Positions 7,874 through 16,550 of a stretch of 64,000 nucleotides of DNA are shown here, one piece after another; the first letter of the stretch is position 1; the number at the start of each line of letters is the position of its first letter. Under the pieces are notes generated by a model. It saw only the letters and a program-made list of their open reading frames with translations, was not told the DNA's origin and searched no databases. The translations under genes were made by a program, and so were the position numbers. The DNA comes from Desulfovibrio desulfuricans (GTDB lineage: Bacteria; Desulfobacterota; Desulfovibrionia; Desulfovibrionales; Desulfovibrionaceae), in NCBI RefSeq assembly GCF_004801255.1, contig NZ_CP036295.1, positions 248,001 through 312,000 of the forward strand. Direction: 5' to 3'.

Positions 7874-9664
7874 CTAGTCGTCTTCGTCTTTCAGTTCCGG
7901 CGGCACGGCCACCGCGCCGGTGATGATGCGGCGGCGCGGGGCGGGCGTCTGGGCTTCAGGCGCTGCCGCACGGCGCACTGCCGGTTCGGGCAAAGTATTG
8001 TACAGCGCCCAGAAGGGCGGGTAGAGACCGGTCATGATGCCGGGGTTGCCCAGTTTCTGGTGTGGGCTTGCGCAGGCGGTCAGGGCAAGGGCCATCGCCC
8101 ATACCGGATCGGGGGCGTTCCAGCCCGTACGAGCGCCGGTTTGTTCTTTTTTGCACAATCTGCCGTTTTCATCCAATTCGAGTCCCACTGCAGAAAGAAA
8201 ACTTTCCGCCGTCGTTTTGTCCGTTCCGCAGGGCAGGGCGGGCAGAACGGCCTTGTCGCCGCGCAGGGCTGCGCAAGCAGCCAGCGCCAGCGGCAGAGGG
8301 GCCCACGCGGCGGGAAAACCGGCGGGCAGATCGCCCTTGGCGTACTGCTTGAGAGGGGTGGCGGCGCTGGCGAACACCTCGGCGCCTTCCTTGCTGGTTT
8401 CGCACCGCAGGTCGAGGCCAAGCTGTTTCAGCAGGTCCCAGCCCGCTTCCGCCGCAGGCAGGGCGGGCCACTGACCGCCCAGGCGGGCTTCGCCGCCGAG
8501 GGCCAGCGGCAGGGCCAGCAAAAAGATCGCCAGTTCCGGCTCCATGGCCGCTTCGGGCTGCGCGGGCAGACTGAGCGGACCAGGATTGACGCGCACCTTG
8601 GCGCCCTCGATCTGCACGTCGGCGCCCGCTGCGCGCAGGATGGGCAACACACGGGCCACAATGAGCCTGTGGTCGGGGTGCGCGGACAGGTCAAGGGCAA
8701 TGGCTCGTTCGTAGCAGGGGGCGGCCAGCAGTATGCCTTCGGCCAGCTCTGCCGGAACGTCGGCCGGAAGCATGACGGAGTCGGGCAAAATGCCGGAGCA
8801 CTCAAGCCGCGCGGGCAGCCCGTCGCTCTTGGGCACAACGTGCACGAGCCGCGCGCCCAGGGCTGGCAGAAAGTGCCGCACAGCGGAAAAATCGGCCAGC
8901 TTGAGGCTGGAATCGCCGGTAAACTTGGCCCGCGAGGGGCGGCCAAGGTAATGGCCCAGCAGCATAAAGAAGTTCCAGGCGCTGTCGCCCGTGTGGATAA
9001 CCTTGTCAGGCGCGGCCAGCGGGGCTGCGGGGCGTGCGATGACGCCCTCGTCCTCGCGTGTGAGCGAAGCGCCCGCCTGGTTGAGCATCTTGACGCAATC
9101 CACAATGGGGTCGTTCATGAGGCAGGGCGACAGGTGCAGCGGCTGGCCCGTGGCTGCGGCCAGCATAAGCCAGGCGCGGGTGGCGCGGCAGGCAAGGGGC
9201 GCGGGCATGCGCAGACGCACATGCTTTGCGGGCGGCGCAAGGTTGAAGGCCGTGCGCGGCGTTTCGTGGGCGGTTGCGCCAGCTTCGCCCACCTCGTCAG
9301 CGCCGTCGCGCGCAGAGGCGGGGCGGGGCTGAAATTCCACTTCCTGCATGAGCGAAAAAAAGTGGCCGGAAAGACGCGCATCGCGGCTGATGCGGGAGAC
9401 GGAGGCCTCCCACGATTCGCGGATGGTTTTTTCTTCCGTCGAGTCGAGCCGGGGCTTGTCGCCGCGCATACGGACAAGAATATTGTTGCGGCGCAGCAGC
9501 AGTCGCAGAATGTCGCGGTCTATCTCGCAGACTACCTCCCGCAGGGGTTTGCGGGCGCGCGTATCGCCGGTTTCGTGCCCATTGTGTTGGCCGCGCGGGG
9601 CGCGTGGGCCCCGTCCTTCGCGCATATCACGTGGTGCGCGGGAATCGTTGGAGTTGTCGGTCAT
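7874..9664 (-). CDS. chorismate mutase-like / EPSP synthase-like fusion protein
   Basis: Protein of 596 residues. Residues 1-40 are charged and low complexity. Residues 41-115 look like an AroQ-type chorismate mutase helix bundle (EIDRDILRLLLRRN, then RISRDARLSGHFFSLMQEVEF). From about residue 145 the protein follows the EPSP synthase fold: LRMPAPLACRATRAWLMLAAATG, TGDSAWNFFMLLGHYL, GDSSLKLADFSAVRHFLPALGA, GILLAAP and MEPELAIFLLALPLAL. Key EPSPS residues seem changed: the N-terminal K-S-xS-xR block, NAGTAxR, the SSQ triplet and the ExxR pair are not in standard form. Enzyme activity is therefore uncertain; it may be a real but divergent AroA or a regulatory relative. The start at 9664 has AGGACAAGG upstream. 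No other shikimate gene is adjacent; aroE and aroQ lie 5 kb away. Confidence 0.7.
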   Translation of the reverse strand: MTDNSNDSRAPRDMREGRGPRAPRGQHNGHETGDTRARKPLREVVCEIDRDILRLLLRRNNILVRMRGDKPRLDSTEEKTIRESWEASVSRISRDARLSGHFFSLMQEVEFQPRPASARDGADEVGEAGATAHETPRTAFNLAPPAKHVRLRMPAPLACRATRAWLMLAAATGQPLHLSPCLMNDPIVDCVKMLNQAGASLTREDEGVIARPAAPLAAPDKVIHTGDSAWNFFMLLGHYLGRPSRAKFTGDSSLKLADFSAVRHFLPALGARLVHVVPKSDGLPARLECSGILPDSVMLPADVPAELAEGILLAAPCYERAIALDLSAHPDHRLIVARVLPILRAAGADVQIEGAKVRVNPGPLSLPAQPEAAMEPELAIFLLALPLALGGEARLGGQWPALPAAEAGWDLLKQLGLDLRCETSKEGAEVFASAATPLKQYAKGDLPAGFPAAWAPLPLALAACAALRGDKAVLPALPCGTDKTTAESFLSAVGLELDENGRLCKKEQTGARTGWNAPDPVWAMALALTACASPHQKLGNPGIMTGLYPPFWALYNTLPEPAVRRAAAPEAQTPAPRRRIITGAVAVPPELKDEDD

Positions 9665-9996
9665 GCCTTGTCCTGTACTGATAATGAACTTTGGATAGGA
9701 GGGGTTCGCCCGTGGCGCAGCGCTGGAAAAACAACAGGTTGCCGACTCATGGTTCGATTTGCCCCAGGGGCTTCCCTTATCTGCCCAAGCGTGTTAGCTT
9801 GAAATGAGCTCTCTGGCAAGGGTTGCGCACGGTGCGTTCCCGTAAGGGCAGAGCTGCTGGCATTTGAAATGCTTGTGACACGCGAGGGCCAAAAATGCCA
9901 AAGGGTTTTTTTTTCACAAGACTCTCAATGCGTTGAAATTGTTGCGAATCTGCACAATGCCCCTGTGACGTTTCCACGAAATTTTGCAGAGGGGGG

Positions 9997-10026
9997 TTGA
10001 CTCAAAGGCTAAGTGCTTGTTACTAA
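9997..10026 (+). promoter_or_regulatory. possible sigma-70 promoter of the apr-qmo locus
   Basis: TTGACT at 9997-10002 is a near-consensus -35 box. The best -10 is TACTAA at 10021-10026 after an 18-base spacer (or ACTAAT one base later); this match is only moderate. It lies 128 bases upstream of the aprB start on the correct strand. Confidence 0.35.
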
Positions 10027-10102
10027 TTGCGCAAGCCATACGCCCAACCTTCGTTGTGGAGGCGCTCGGCTAACCCCGGCGTGACGGATTTGCCGCGCGC
10101 CT

Positions 10103-10123
10103 CGCCGAACCCGGCGGGTTTTT
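10103..10123 (+). other. terminator-like hairpin in the aprB leader
   Basis: CGCCG/CGGCG with a four-base loop, then GG and five T. It is short but has the shape of an intrinsic terminator and lies between the possible promoter and aprB, so it could act as an attenuator. It could also be chance in GC-rich DNA. Confidence 0.3.
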
Positions 10124-10153
10124 CTGAAACACTTAAAGAGTTGGAGGATACGT

Positions 10154-10642
10154 ATGCCGACGTTTGTCGATCCGTCCAAGTGCGACGGCTGCAAGGGTGG
10201 CGAAAAGACGGCCTGCATGTACATTTGCCCCAATGATCTCATGATTCTTGATCCTGAGGAAATGCGGGCTTACAATCAGGAACCCGATGCCTGCTGGGAA
10301 TGCTATTCCTGCGTGAAGATCTGCCCCCAGGGCGCCATTACGGCCCGCCCCTATGCAGACTTTGCCCCCATGGGCGGGACCTGTATCCCCATGCGTTCGG
10401 CCGACTCCATCATGTGGACTGTTAAGTTCCGCAATGGCAACGTGAAACGCTTCAAGTTCCCCATCCGCACTACCCCTGAAGGTTCCATCAAGCCTTTCGA
10501 AGGCAAGCCCGAAGGCGCTAACATTGACGACGAACTGCTGTTCACCGAATCCGCTCTCGCCGCCCCCAAGGCAGTGCTGGGCAAGAAGTTCGACGTCGCT
10601 GAAGCCGACAAGTCCTTCACCTGCATGGAACACGGCCATTAG
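10154..10642 (+). CDS. aprB: adenylylsulfate (APS) reductase beta subunit
   Basis: Protein of 162 residues beginning MPTFVDPSKCDGC, with a strong TTGGAGG site. Two [4Fe-4S] motifs are seen: CDGC...CMYICP with an insertion between the cysteines, and CWECYSCVKICP. This is the exact AprB pattern. The C-terminal 60 residues form the extended tail that wraps around AprA. AprB passes electrons from the Qmo complex to the FAD of AprA in the cytoplasm. Followed after 37 bases by aprA with its own AAGGAG site. Confidence 0.98.
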   Translation: MPTFVDPSKCDGCKGGEKTACMYICPNDLMILDPEEMRAYNQEPDACWECYSCVKICPQGAITARPYADFAPMGGTCIPMRSADSIMWTVKFRNGNVKRFKFPIRTTPEGSIKPFEGKPEGANIDDELLFTESALAAPKAVLGKKFDVAEADKSFTCMEHGH

Positions 10643-10679
10643 GCTATTGCAACCGCTAGTGCGATAAGGAGAAACAATT

Positions 10680-12668
10680 ATGCCAATGATTCCCGTCAAG
10701 GAAGCGACGAAGGGTGTGGCCATTGCCGAGCCTGAAGTGAAAGAACATGCTGTTGACCTGCTGATCGTGGGCGGCGGCATGGGTTCCTGCGGCACCGCTT
10801 ATGAAGCGGTGCGCTGGGGCGACAAGCACGGCCTGAAGATCATGCTGTGCGACAAGGCCACCCTCGAGCGCTCCGGCGCCGTGGCCCAGGGTCTTTCCGC
10901 CATCAACACCTACCTGGGTCAAAACGACGCTGACGATTACGTCCGCATGGTCCGCACCGACCTTATGGGCCTGGTTCGCGAAGACCTTATCTTCGACGTG
11001 GGCCGTCACGTTGACGACTCCGTGCATCTGTTTGAAGAATGGGGCCTGCCCTGCTGGATCAAGGGCGAAGACGGCCACAACCTGAACGGCGCCGCCGCCA
11101 AGGCCGCCGGCAAGAGCCTGCGCAATGGCGACGCCCCCGTGCGTTCCGGCCGCTGGCAGATCATGATCAACGGTGAATCCTACAAGTGCATCGTGGCCGA
11201 AGCCGCCAAGAATGCCCTGGGTGAAGACCGCATCATGGAACGTATCTTCATCGTGAAGCTGCTTCTCGATAAGAACACCCCCAACCGCATCGCCGGCGCC
11301 GTGGGCTTCAACCTGCGCGCTAACGAAGTGCACATCTTCAAAGCCAACGCCATCATGGTGGCCGCTGGCGGTGCCGTTAACGTGTACCGTCCCCGCTCCA
11401 CCGGTGAAGGCATGGGCCGCGCCTGGTATCCCGTGTGGAACGCCGGTTCGACCTACACCATGTGCGCTCAGGTTGGCGCCGAAATGACCATGATGGAAAA
11501 CCGCTTCGTGCCCGCCCGCTTCAAGGACGGTTACGGCCCCGTGGGCGCGTGGTTCCTCCTGTTCAAGGCCAAAGCCACCAACTCCAAGGGTGAAGATTAC
11601 TGCGCCACCAACCGCGCCATGCTGAAGCCCTACGAAGATCGCGGCTACGCCAAGGGTAATGTCATTCCGACCTGCCTGCGTAACCACATGATGCTTCGTG
11701 AAATGCGCGAAGGCCGCGGCCCCATCTACATGGACACCAAGACCGCCCTGCTGAACACCTTCGCCACCCTGAACGAAGAACAGCAGAAGGATCTTGAATC
11801 CGAAGCTTGGGAAGACTTCCTCGACATGTGCGTGGGCCAGGCCAACCTGTGGGCCTCCACCAACACCGCGCCTGAAGAACGCGGCTCGGAAATCATGCCC
11901 ACCGAACCTTACCTGCTCGGCTCCCACTCCGGCTGCTGCGGCATCTGGGTTTCCGGTCCCGACGAAGCTTGGGTGCCCGAAGACTACAAAGTGCACGCCA
12001 GCAACGGCAAGGTCTACAACCGCATGACCACCGTTGAAGGCCTCTTCACCTGCGCCGACGGCGTGGGCGCTTCCGGCCACAAGTTCTCCTCCGGTTCGCA
12101 TGCTGAAGGCCGTATGGCCGGCAAGCAGATGGTTCGTTGGTGCCTTGATCACAAGGACTTCAAGCCTGAGTTCGCTGAAACCGCCGATGAACTGAAGAAG
12201 CTGGTTTACCGTCCCTTCTACAACTTCGAGCAGGGCAAGGCCGCTTCTACCGACCCCGTGGTGAACCCCAACTACATCACGCCCAAGAACTTCATGATGC
12301 GCCTTGTCAAGTGCACCGACGAATACGGCGGCGGCGTAGGTACCTACTACACCACCTCCAAGGCGCTGCTTGACACCGGCTTCAACCTGCTGGGCATGAT
12401 GGAAGAAGACTCCTTCAAGCTGGCCGCTCGTGACCTTCACGAACTGCTGCGCTGCTGGGAAAACTACCATCGTCTGTGGACGGTGCGTCTGCACATGCAG
12501 CACATCTCCTTCCGTGAAGAATCCCGCTACCCCGGCTTCTACTACCGTGCGGACTTCATGGGCCTGGACGACGGCAAGTGGAAGTGCTTCGTGAACTCGA
12601 GGTACAACCCCGCTACCGGCGAAACCAAGATCTTCAAGAAGCCCTACTACCAGATCATCCCCGACTAG
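10680..12668 (+). CDS. aprA: adenylylsulfate (APS) reductase alpha subunit
   Basis: Protein of 662 residues, normal for dissimilatory AprA. The FAD-binding block is LLIVGGGMGSCGTAYEAV near residue 24, followed by ERSGAVAQGLSAINTYL, the family signature. Other blocks include GRHVDDSVHLFEEWGLP, VAAGGAVNVYRPRSTGEGMGR and SHSGCCGIWVSGPDEAW, and the C-terminal EESRYPGFYYRADFMGLDD. It reduces APS to sulfite and AMP, the second step of sulfate respiration. Codon use is strongly biased to C- and G-ending codons, as expected for an abundant protein. Confidence 0.99.
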   Translation: MPMIPVKEATKGVAIAEPEVKEHAVDLLIVGGGMGSCGTAYEAVRWGDKHGLKIMLCDKATLERSGAVAQGLSAINTYLGQNDADDYVRMVRTDLMGLVREDLIFDVGRHVDDSVHLFEEWGLPCWIKGEDGHNLNGAAAKAAGKSLRNGDAPVRSGRWQIMINGESYKCIVAEAAKNALGEDRIMERIFIVKLLLDKNTPNRIAGAVGFNLRANEVHIFKANAIMVAAGGAVNVYRPRSTGEGMGRAWYPVWNAGSTYTMCAQVGAEMTMMENRFVPARFKDGYGPVGAWFLLFKAKATNSKGEDYCATNRAMLKPYEDRGYAKGNVIPTCLRNHMMLREMREGRGPIYMDTKTALLNTFATLNEEQQKDLESEAWEDFLDMCVGQANLWASTNTAPEERGSEIMPTEPYLLGSHSGCCGIWVSGPDEAWVPEDYKVHASNGKVYNRMTTVEGLFTCADGVGASGHKFSSGSHAEGRMAGKQMVRWCLDHKDFKPEFAETADELKKLVYRPFYNFEQGKAASTDPVVNPNYITPKNFMMRLVKCTDEYGGGVGTYYTTSKALLDTGFNLLGMMEEDSFKLAARDLHELLRCWENYHRLWTVRLHMQHISFREESRYPGFYYRADFMGLDDGKWKCFVNSRYNPATGETKIFKKPYYQIIPD

Positions 12669-12689
12669 TCGGCGGCACTGATGCCATAT

Positions 12690-12713
12690 GGGGGCGGCCG
12701 CAAGGCCGCCCCC
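12690..12713 (+). other. intercistronic GC hairpin between aprA and qmoA
   Basis: A perfect ten-base stem GGGGGCGGCC/GGCCGCCCCC with a GCAA (GNRA-type) tetraloop, starting 21 bases after the aprA stop. No T-run follows. It could be a partial terminator or a 3' stabiliser that raises aprBA message over qmo message. Confidence 0.6.
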
Positions 12714-13037
12714 TCTGCTGCAAGCCCTGGCCCGGCCAGAGCCTGCAGCGGCGAAAAACGCGTGCCGGCGGCGGCCCAGGCCCTGTCGGAAAAAGAGCGG
12801 TTTTCGTGCCAGCCTGTTGGCGCGGCGTGTGTTTTGGCATACGGTGCGCAGCACGAGGCAAATGTTCGGCAAGGGGATGACCGGCAGCAGGCCCCCCCAT
12901 TGCTGGCGGGCGTGGTGCGGGCAGTTTTGTGCGCTGACGCTCGCAGAGGTCGGCCACGGGGCCGCTCCTTTTTTTTTCGCGGCGGGAGTCCTTTTCCTTC
13001 TTCAGCCGCTATGCAACAACGCAGGAGGATATCCAGG
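12714..13037. other. aprA-qmoA spacer
   Basis: About 320 bases without a convincing gene. The qmoA frame stays open backwards through the whole spacer, but this part has no Qmo similarity and no ribosome binding site. A run of nine T lies near 12969-12977. A separate qmo promoter could be here, but no clear -35/-10 pair was found. Confidence 0.5.
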
Positions 13038-14273
13038 ATGTCCAATGCCATTCTCGTCGTGGGCGGCGGCTTTGCAGGCCTCACAGCCGCCATCGAAGCG
13101 GCGGAACTGGGCCACGACGTCTTTATCGTCGAAAAGTCGCCCTGGCTTGGTGGGCGCGTGGCTCAGCTCAATAAATATTTCCCCAAACTCTGTCCTCCCT
13201 CCTGCGGCTTGGAAATCCAGTTCCAGCGCATCAGGAAGAACCCGCGAATCAAATTTTTTACGCAGGCCGAAGTGGTCGGGTTCATGGGCGTCAAGGGTGA
13301 TTACAAGGTGAAGGTGCGCATCAGCCCCCGTCACACCGCCCCCCACAACATCGATTTCAGCCTGCTTGCCTCCAGCCTGACCGGCGAGGTGGAAAGCGAA
13401 TTCGAGCTTGGTCTTGCCACGCGCAAGGCCCTGCACAAGGATATGCCTTTCGCTTTCCCCAGCCGCTACACCCTTGATCTCGACGCGCTCTCCAAGTCTG
13501 ACAGCGCTCGGGTTGCCGGGGCCAAGTTTCTGGACGTCAACGAACCGCAGCGCGAGCTCGACCTCAACGTCGGCGCAGTGGTTGTTGCCACCGGCTGGAA
13601 GCCCTACGACGTTACCCGGTTGACCAACCTCGGCGCGGGCAGCGTCAAAAACTGCGTGTCCAACATGCAGCTTGAGCGCCTCGCTTCACCCTTTGGCCCC
13701 ACCGGCGGCCGCATTGTACGCCCCTCTGACGGCAGGGCCCCCAACCAGGTAGCCTTTGTGCAGTGCGCGGGCTCGCGCGACCAGAACCACCTGAACTACT
13801 GCTCGTACATCTGCTGTATGGCCACCCTCAAGCAGTGCCTGTACATCGCAGAGCAGAGCCCCGAAACGCAGATCACCGTGTACTACATTGATCTGCGCGC
13901 TCCGGGCCGCTACGTTAAGGTGCTCGAAAAGGTCAAGGCGCTGCCCAATGTGAAGTTTGTCAAGGGCAAGGTTGCCGACGCCGTGCAGGCCGAGGGCAAC
14001 CGCGTGCGCATCACGGCTGAAGACGCCGTGCGCGGCGAAAAGATGACTCTTGATTATGACCTTGTTGTGCTGGCCACTGGCATGCAGCCCTCGCTGGCTG
14101 GTGAAGATGCGCCCCTGCCCCTGCCGCTTGATGAAGACGGCTTTATTGCGGGCGGAGAAGAGGCTGGCATTTTCGCCGCTGGTTGCGCGCGCATGCCCCT
14201 TGATGTGATGCGCTCGGCGCAGTCTGGCACAGCCGCCGCCCTTAAGGCGGTTCAAACGGTGAAAGGGAGGTAG
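13038..14273 (+). CDS. qmoA: quinone-interacting membrane-bound oxidoreductase subunit QmoA
   Basis: Protein of 411 residues related to HdrA. The start MSNAILVVGGGFAGLTAA carries the FAD-binding GGGFAG motif, and GCAGGAGG lies eight bases upstream. Further family blocks are PWLGGRVAQLNKYFPKLCPPSCGLE, VVVATGWKPYD, VQCAGSRDQNHLNYCSYICCM and GIFAAGCARMPLDVMRSAQSG. QmoA is a soluble flavin subunit on the cytoplasmic face of the Qmo complex and donates electrons towards AprBA. The qmoB ribosome binding site lies inside the last codons, so the two genes are coupled. Confidence 0.96.
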   Translation: MSNAILVVGGGFAGLTAAIEAAELGHDVFIVEKSPWLGGRVAQLNKYFPKLCPPSCGLEIQFQRIRKNPRIKFFTQAEVVGFMGVKGDYKVKVRISPRHTAPHNIDFSLLASSLTGEVESEFELGLATRKALHKDMPFAFPSRYTLDLDALSKSDSARVAGAKFLDVNEPQRELDLNVGAVVVATGWKPYDVTRLTNLGAGSVKNCVSNMQLERLASPFGPTGGRIVRPSDGRAPNQVAFVQCAGSRDQNHLNYCSYICCMATLKQCLYIAEQSPETQITVYYIDLRAPGRYVKVLEKVKALPNVKFVKGKVADAVQAEGNRVRITAEDAVRGEKMTLDYDLVVLATGMQPSLAGEDAPLPLPLDEDGFIAGGEEAGIFAAGCARMPLDVMRSAQSGTAAALKAVQTVKGR

Positions 14274-14278
14274 GCGGC

Positions 14279-16537
14279 ATGTCGGGTAAAATTGGCGTCT
14301 ATTTTGACCAGCAGAACATTGGCGGCGGGCTTGATCTGACCGCTCTGGCCGAGCAGACGAGCCAGAAGTGGGGCGGTCTTGTGCCCGTGGTCAAGGTTGT
14401 TCCTGTGCTGGCCCTGGCCGTGAGCGAAATCAAGGCCGACATCGAAGCGCAGGGGCTGGACGGCGTACTGCTGTGCGGCGCTTCGCCGCGCATCGATGCG
14501 GATATCTACCGCCTGCCCGTGCAGGTGGAACACGTAAACCTGCGCGAACAGTGCGTGCAGGCCTATAAAAATCCAGACAAAACCCCCGTGGACACGGCCA
14601 ATGGCGCGCCTGAACTGTTGGCGCTCATGGCCCGCGACTATGTGAACATGGGCGTGGTCAAGCTGCAGAAGAGCGAAGTGCCCGACTCTGCCGCCGTTAC
14701 CGGCGTGCAGCGTGTGCTGGTTATCGGCGGCGGCTGGACCGGTCTTACCGCAGCTGCCGAAGCTGCCGAAACCGGCTACGAAGTGGTGCTGGTCGAAAAG
14801 GCCGACAAGCTCGGCGGCGCGGCCAACAACATTCCCATGGGTTCGCCCCTTGCTTCGCCCTGGACCGACAAGCAGCCCACCAACGTGGCCGACAAGATCA
14901 GCAAGGTGCTTGGCAACAGCAAAATCGCCGTGCACATGAACACCCGCATGGAAAAGCTGGAAGGCCAACCCGGCGAGTTCAAGGCGACCTTTGTCACCCC
15001 CGCTGGCTCGCAGACCATCGAAGTGGGCGCAGTGGTGCTGGCCACCGGTTGGGTGCCGCTTGACCAGAAGTACCTTGCCGCCATGGGCCTTGGGCAGAGC
15101 ACCAAGGTTGTGGATGCCGCCACCTTTGGCAAGATGCTGGTCGCCGACCAGGTGAGCGCCCGTCGCATCGCCTTTGTGCTCGACACCACCATCGCCGAAG
15201 AAGCCGTCAAAAAAGCTGCGGAAGAAGCCGAAGCCGCCCCTGCGGCAGAAGCCAAACCCGCCGAGGGCGAAGAAAAGGGCTTTGTGAAGGCAAACCTTGA
15301 AAGCTTTCGCCATCTTGCCTATTCCAACGCGGTCAACAGCGTGGGCATGCTGCGGCTTGCCAACACGGTCTGCGAAAAGACCAACGACACCTGTCAGACC
15401 TTCATTTTGTACAAGGACATGACTGTTCCCGGCATCCTCGAGCGCTTCTACAAGAAGATGCAGGACCGCCTGGGCGTCATGATGACCAAGGCCGACGTGA
15501 CCGACATCCGCGAAGCTGGCGACCACATGGTCGTGAGCTGCAAAAATACCCTGCTGGGTATGGACTTTGACCTGGATGTGGATCTGGTTGTCGTGCCCAC
15601 CGGCCTTGTGCCGACCACGGCCAAGGACGTGACCGTCTGCTTTAACTACCGTCAGGGCCCGGACTTCCCGGATCTGAACCTCTTTGACGGGTTTGCGGAT
15701 TCCAATTACATCTGCTTCCCCTACGAAACGCGCCGTACCGGCGTGTACGCCGCGGGCTGCGTGCGTCAGCCCCTGACCATGGACGCCTGCGAAGAAGACG
15801 CCAGGGGCGCGGTGCTCAAGGCCATGCAGTGCATCGAGGCCGCCAGCCACGGCGTGGCTGTGCATCCCCGTTCGGGCGATCTTTCCTACCCCGTGTTCAA
15901 CTTTGTGCGTTGCACCCAGTGCAAGCGCTGCACGGAGGAATGCCCCTTCGGCGCTCTGGACGACGACGAAAAGGGAACGCCCAAGCCCAACCCGGCGCGC
16001 TGCCGTCGTTGCGGCACCTGTTTCGGCGCTTGCCCGGAACGCGTTATCTCCTTTGCCAACTACAATATCGACCAGATCGGCTCCATGATCCGCGAAGTTC
16101 AGGTTCCCAAGGACTTCAAGGCCGACGGCCCCCGCGTGCTGATTCTGGCCTGCGAAAACGACGCATATCCTGCCCTTGACATGGCAGGCGCCCGCAACAA
16201 GCCCTGGAGCCCCTACTGCCGCATCATCCCGGTGCGCTGCCTTGGTTCGGTCAACGCCATCTGGGTGTCCGACGCCATGAGCAAGGGCTTTGACGGCGTC
16301 ATGCTGCTGGGCTGCAAATATGGCGACGACTACCAGTGCCACTTTGTGAAGGGCTCTGAAATCTGCTCACGCCGCAAGGAAAACATTGCCGAGACGCTCA
16401 ACCGCCTTGGCGTGCAGCCCGAACGCGTGGAACAGCTTGAAGTGGCCATTGACGAATACGACAAGGTTCCCGACCTGATCGACGGCTTTGTTGACCGCAT
16501 CATGGCCATGGGCCCCAACCCGTTCAAGGGCATGTAG
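14279..16537 (+). CDS. qmoB: quinone-interacting membrane-bound oxidoreductase subunit QmoB
   Basis: Protein of 752 residues, also HdrA-like. It has an N-terminal module (CGASPRIDADIYRLPVQVEHV), the FAD motif VLVIGGGWTGLTAAAEAAE near residue 145, an inserted Glu/Ala-rich linker near residue 310 (about 30 residues), a second flavin region, then two [4Fe-4S] motifs near residues 545 and 580 (CTQCKRCTEECPFG and CRRCGTCFGACPE). The last 150 residues resemble the MvhD family (ILACENDAYPALD, CLGSVNAIWV, LLGCKYGDDYQCHFVKGS). This agrees with known QmoB, an HdrA fused to an MvhD-like part. Thirteen bases separate it from qmoC. Confidence 0.96.
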   Translation: MSGKIGVYFDQQNIGGGLDLTALAEQTSQKWGGLVPVVKVVPVLALAVSEIKADIEAQGLDGVLLCGASPRIDADIYRLPVQVEHVNLREQCVQAYKNPDKTPVDTANGAPELLALMARDYVNMGVVKLQKSEVPDSAAVTGVQRVLVIGGGWTGLTAAAEAAETGYEVVLVEKADKLGGAANNIPMGSPLASPWTDKQPTNVADKISKVLGNSKIAVHMNTRMEKLEGQPGEFKATFVTPAGSQTIEVGAVVLATGWVPLDQKYLAAMGLGQSTKVVDAATFGKMLVADQVSARRIAFVLDTTIAEEAVKKAAEEAEAAPAAEAKPAEGEEKGFVKANLESFRHLAYSNAVNSVGMLRLANTVCEKTNDTCQTFILYKDMTVPGILERFYKKMQDRLGVMMTKADVTDIREAGDHMVVSCKNTLLGMDFDLDVDLVVVPTGLVPTTAKDVTVCFNYRQGPDFPDLNLFDGFADSNYICFPYETRRTGVYAAGCVRQPLTMDACEEDARGAVLKAMQCIEAASHGVAVHPRSGDLSYPVFNFVRCTQCKRCTEECPFGALDDDEKGTPKPNPARCRRCGTCFGACPERVISFANYNIDQIGSMIREVQVPKDFKADGPRVLILACENDAYPALDMAGARNKPWSPYCRIIPVRCLGSVNAIWVSDAMSKGFDGVMLLGCKYGDDYQCHFVKGSEICSRRKENIAETLNRLGVQPERVEQLEVAIDEYDKVPDLIDGFVDRIMAMGPNPFKGM

Positions 16538-16550
16538 GAGGAAGGCAGCA

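Larger units (their letters stand above)
9665..10153. other. intergenic region upstream of aprB
   Basis: About 490 bases between the divergent CM/EPSPS-like gene and aprB. No convincing gene is seen; a 66-codon minus-strand frame at 9777-9977 has no family features. The region holds a possible aprB promoter near 9997-10026 and a small hairpin with T-run at 10103-10123. As the leader of one of the most highly expressed operons in sulfate reducers it should contain a strong promoter. Confidence 0.6.

Noticed and set aside
7553..9802. 749-codon plus-strand frame opposite the CM/EPSPS-like gene
   Set aside because: The minus-strand product has recognisable EPSPS blocks and a terminator; the plus-strand frame has neither.
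9777..9977. 66-codon minus-strand frame upstream of aprB
   Set aside because: No ribosome binding site or motif, and it lies in a region expected to hold regulatory DNA.
10656..12872. 738-codon minus-strand frame opposite aprA
   Set aside because: Antisense shadow caused by the strong GC-ending codon bias of aprA; no ribosome binding site and no known domain.
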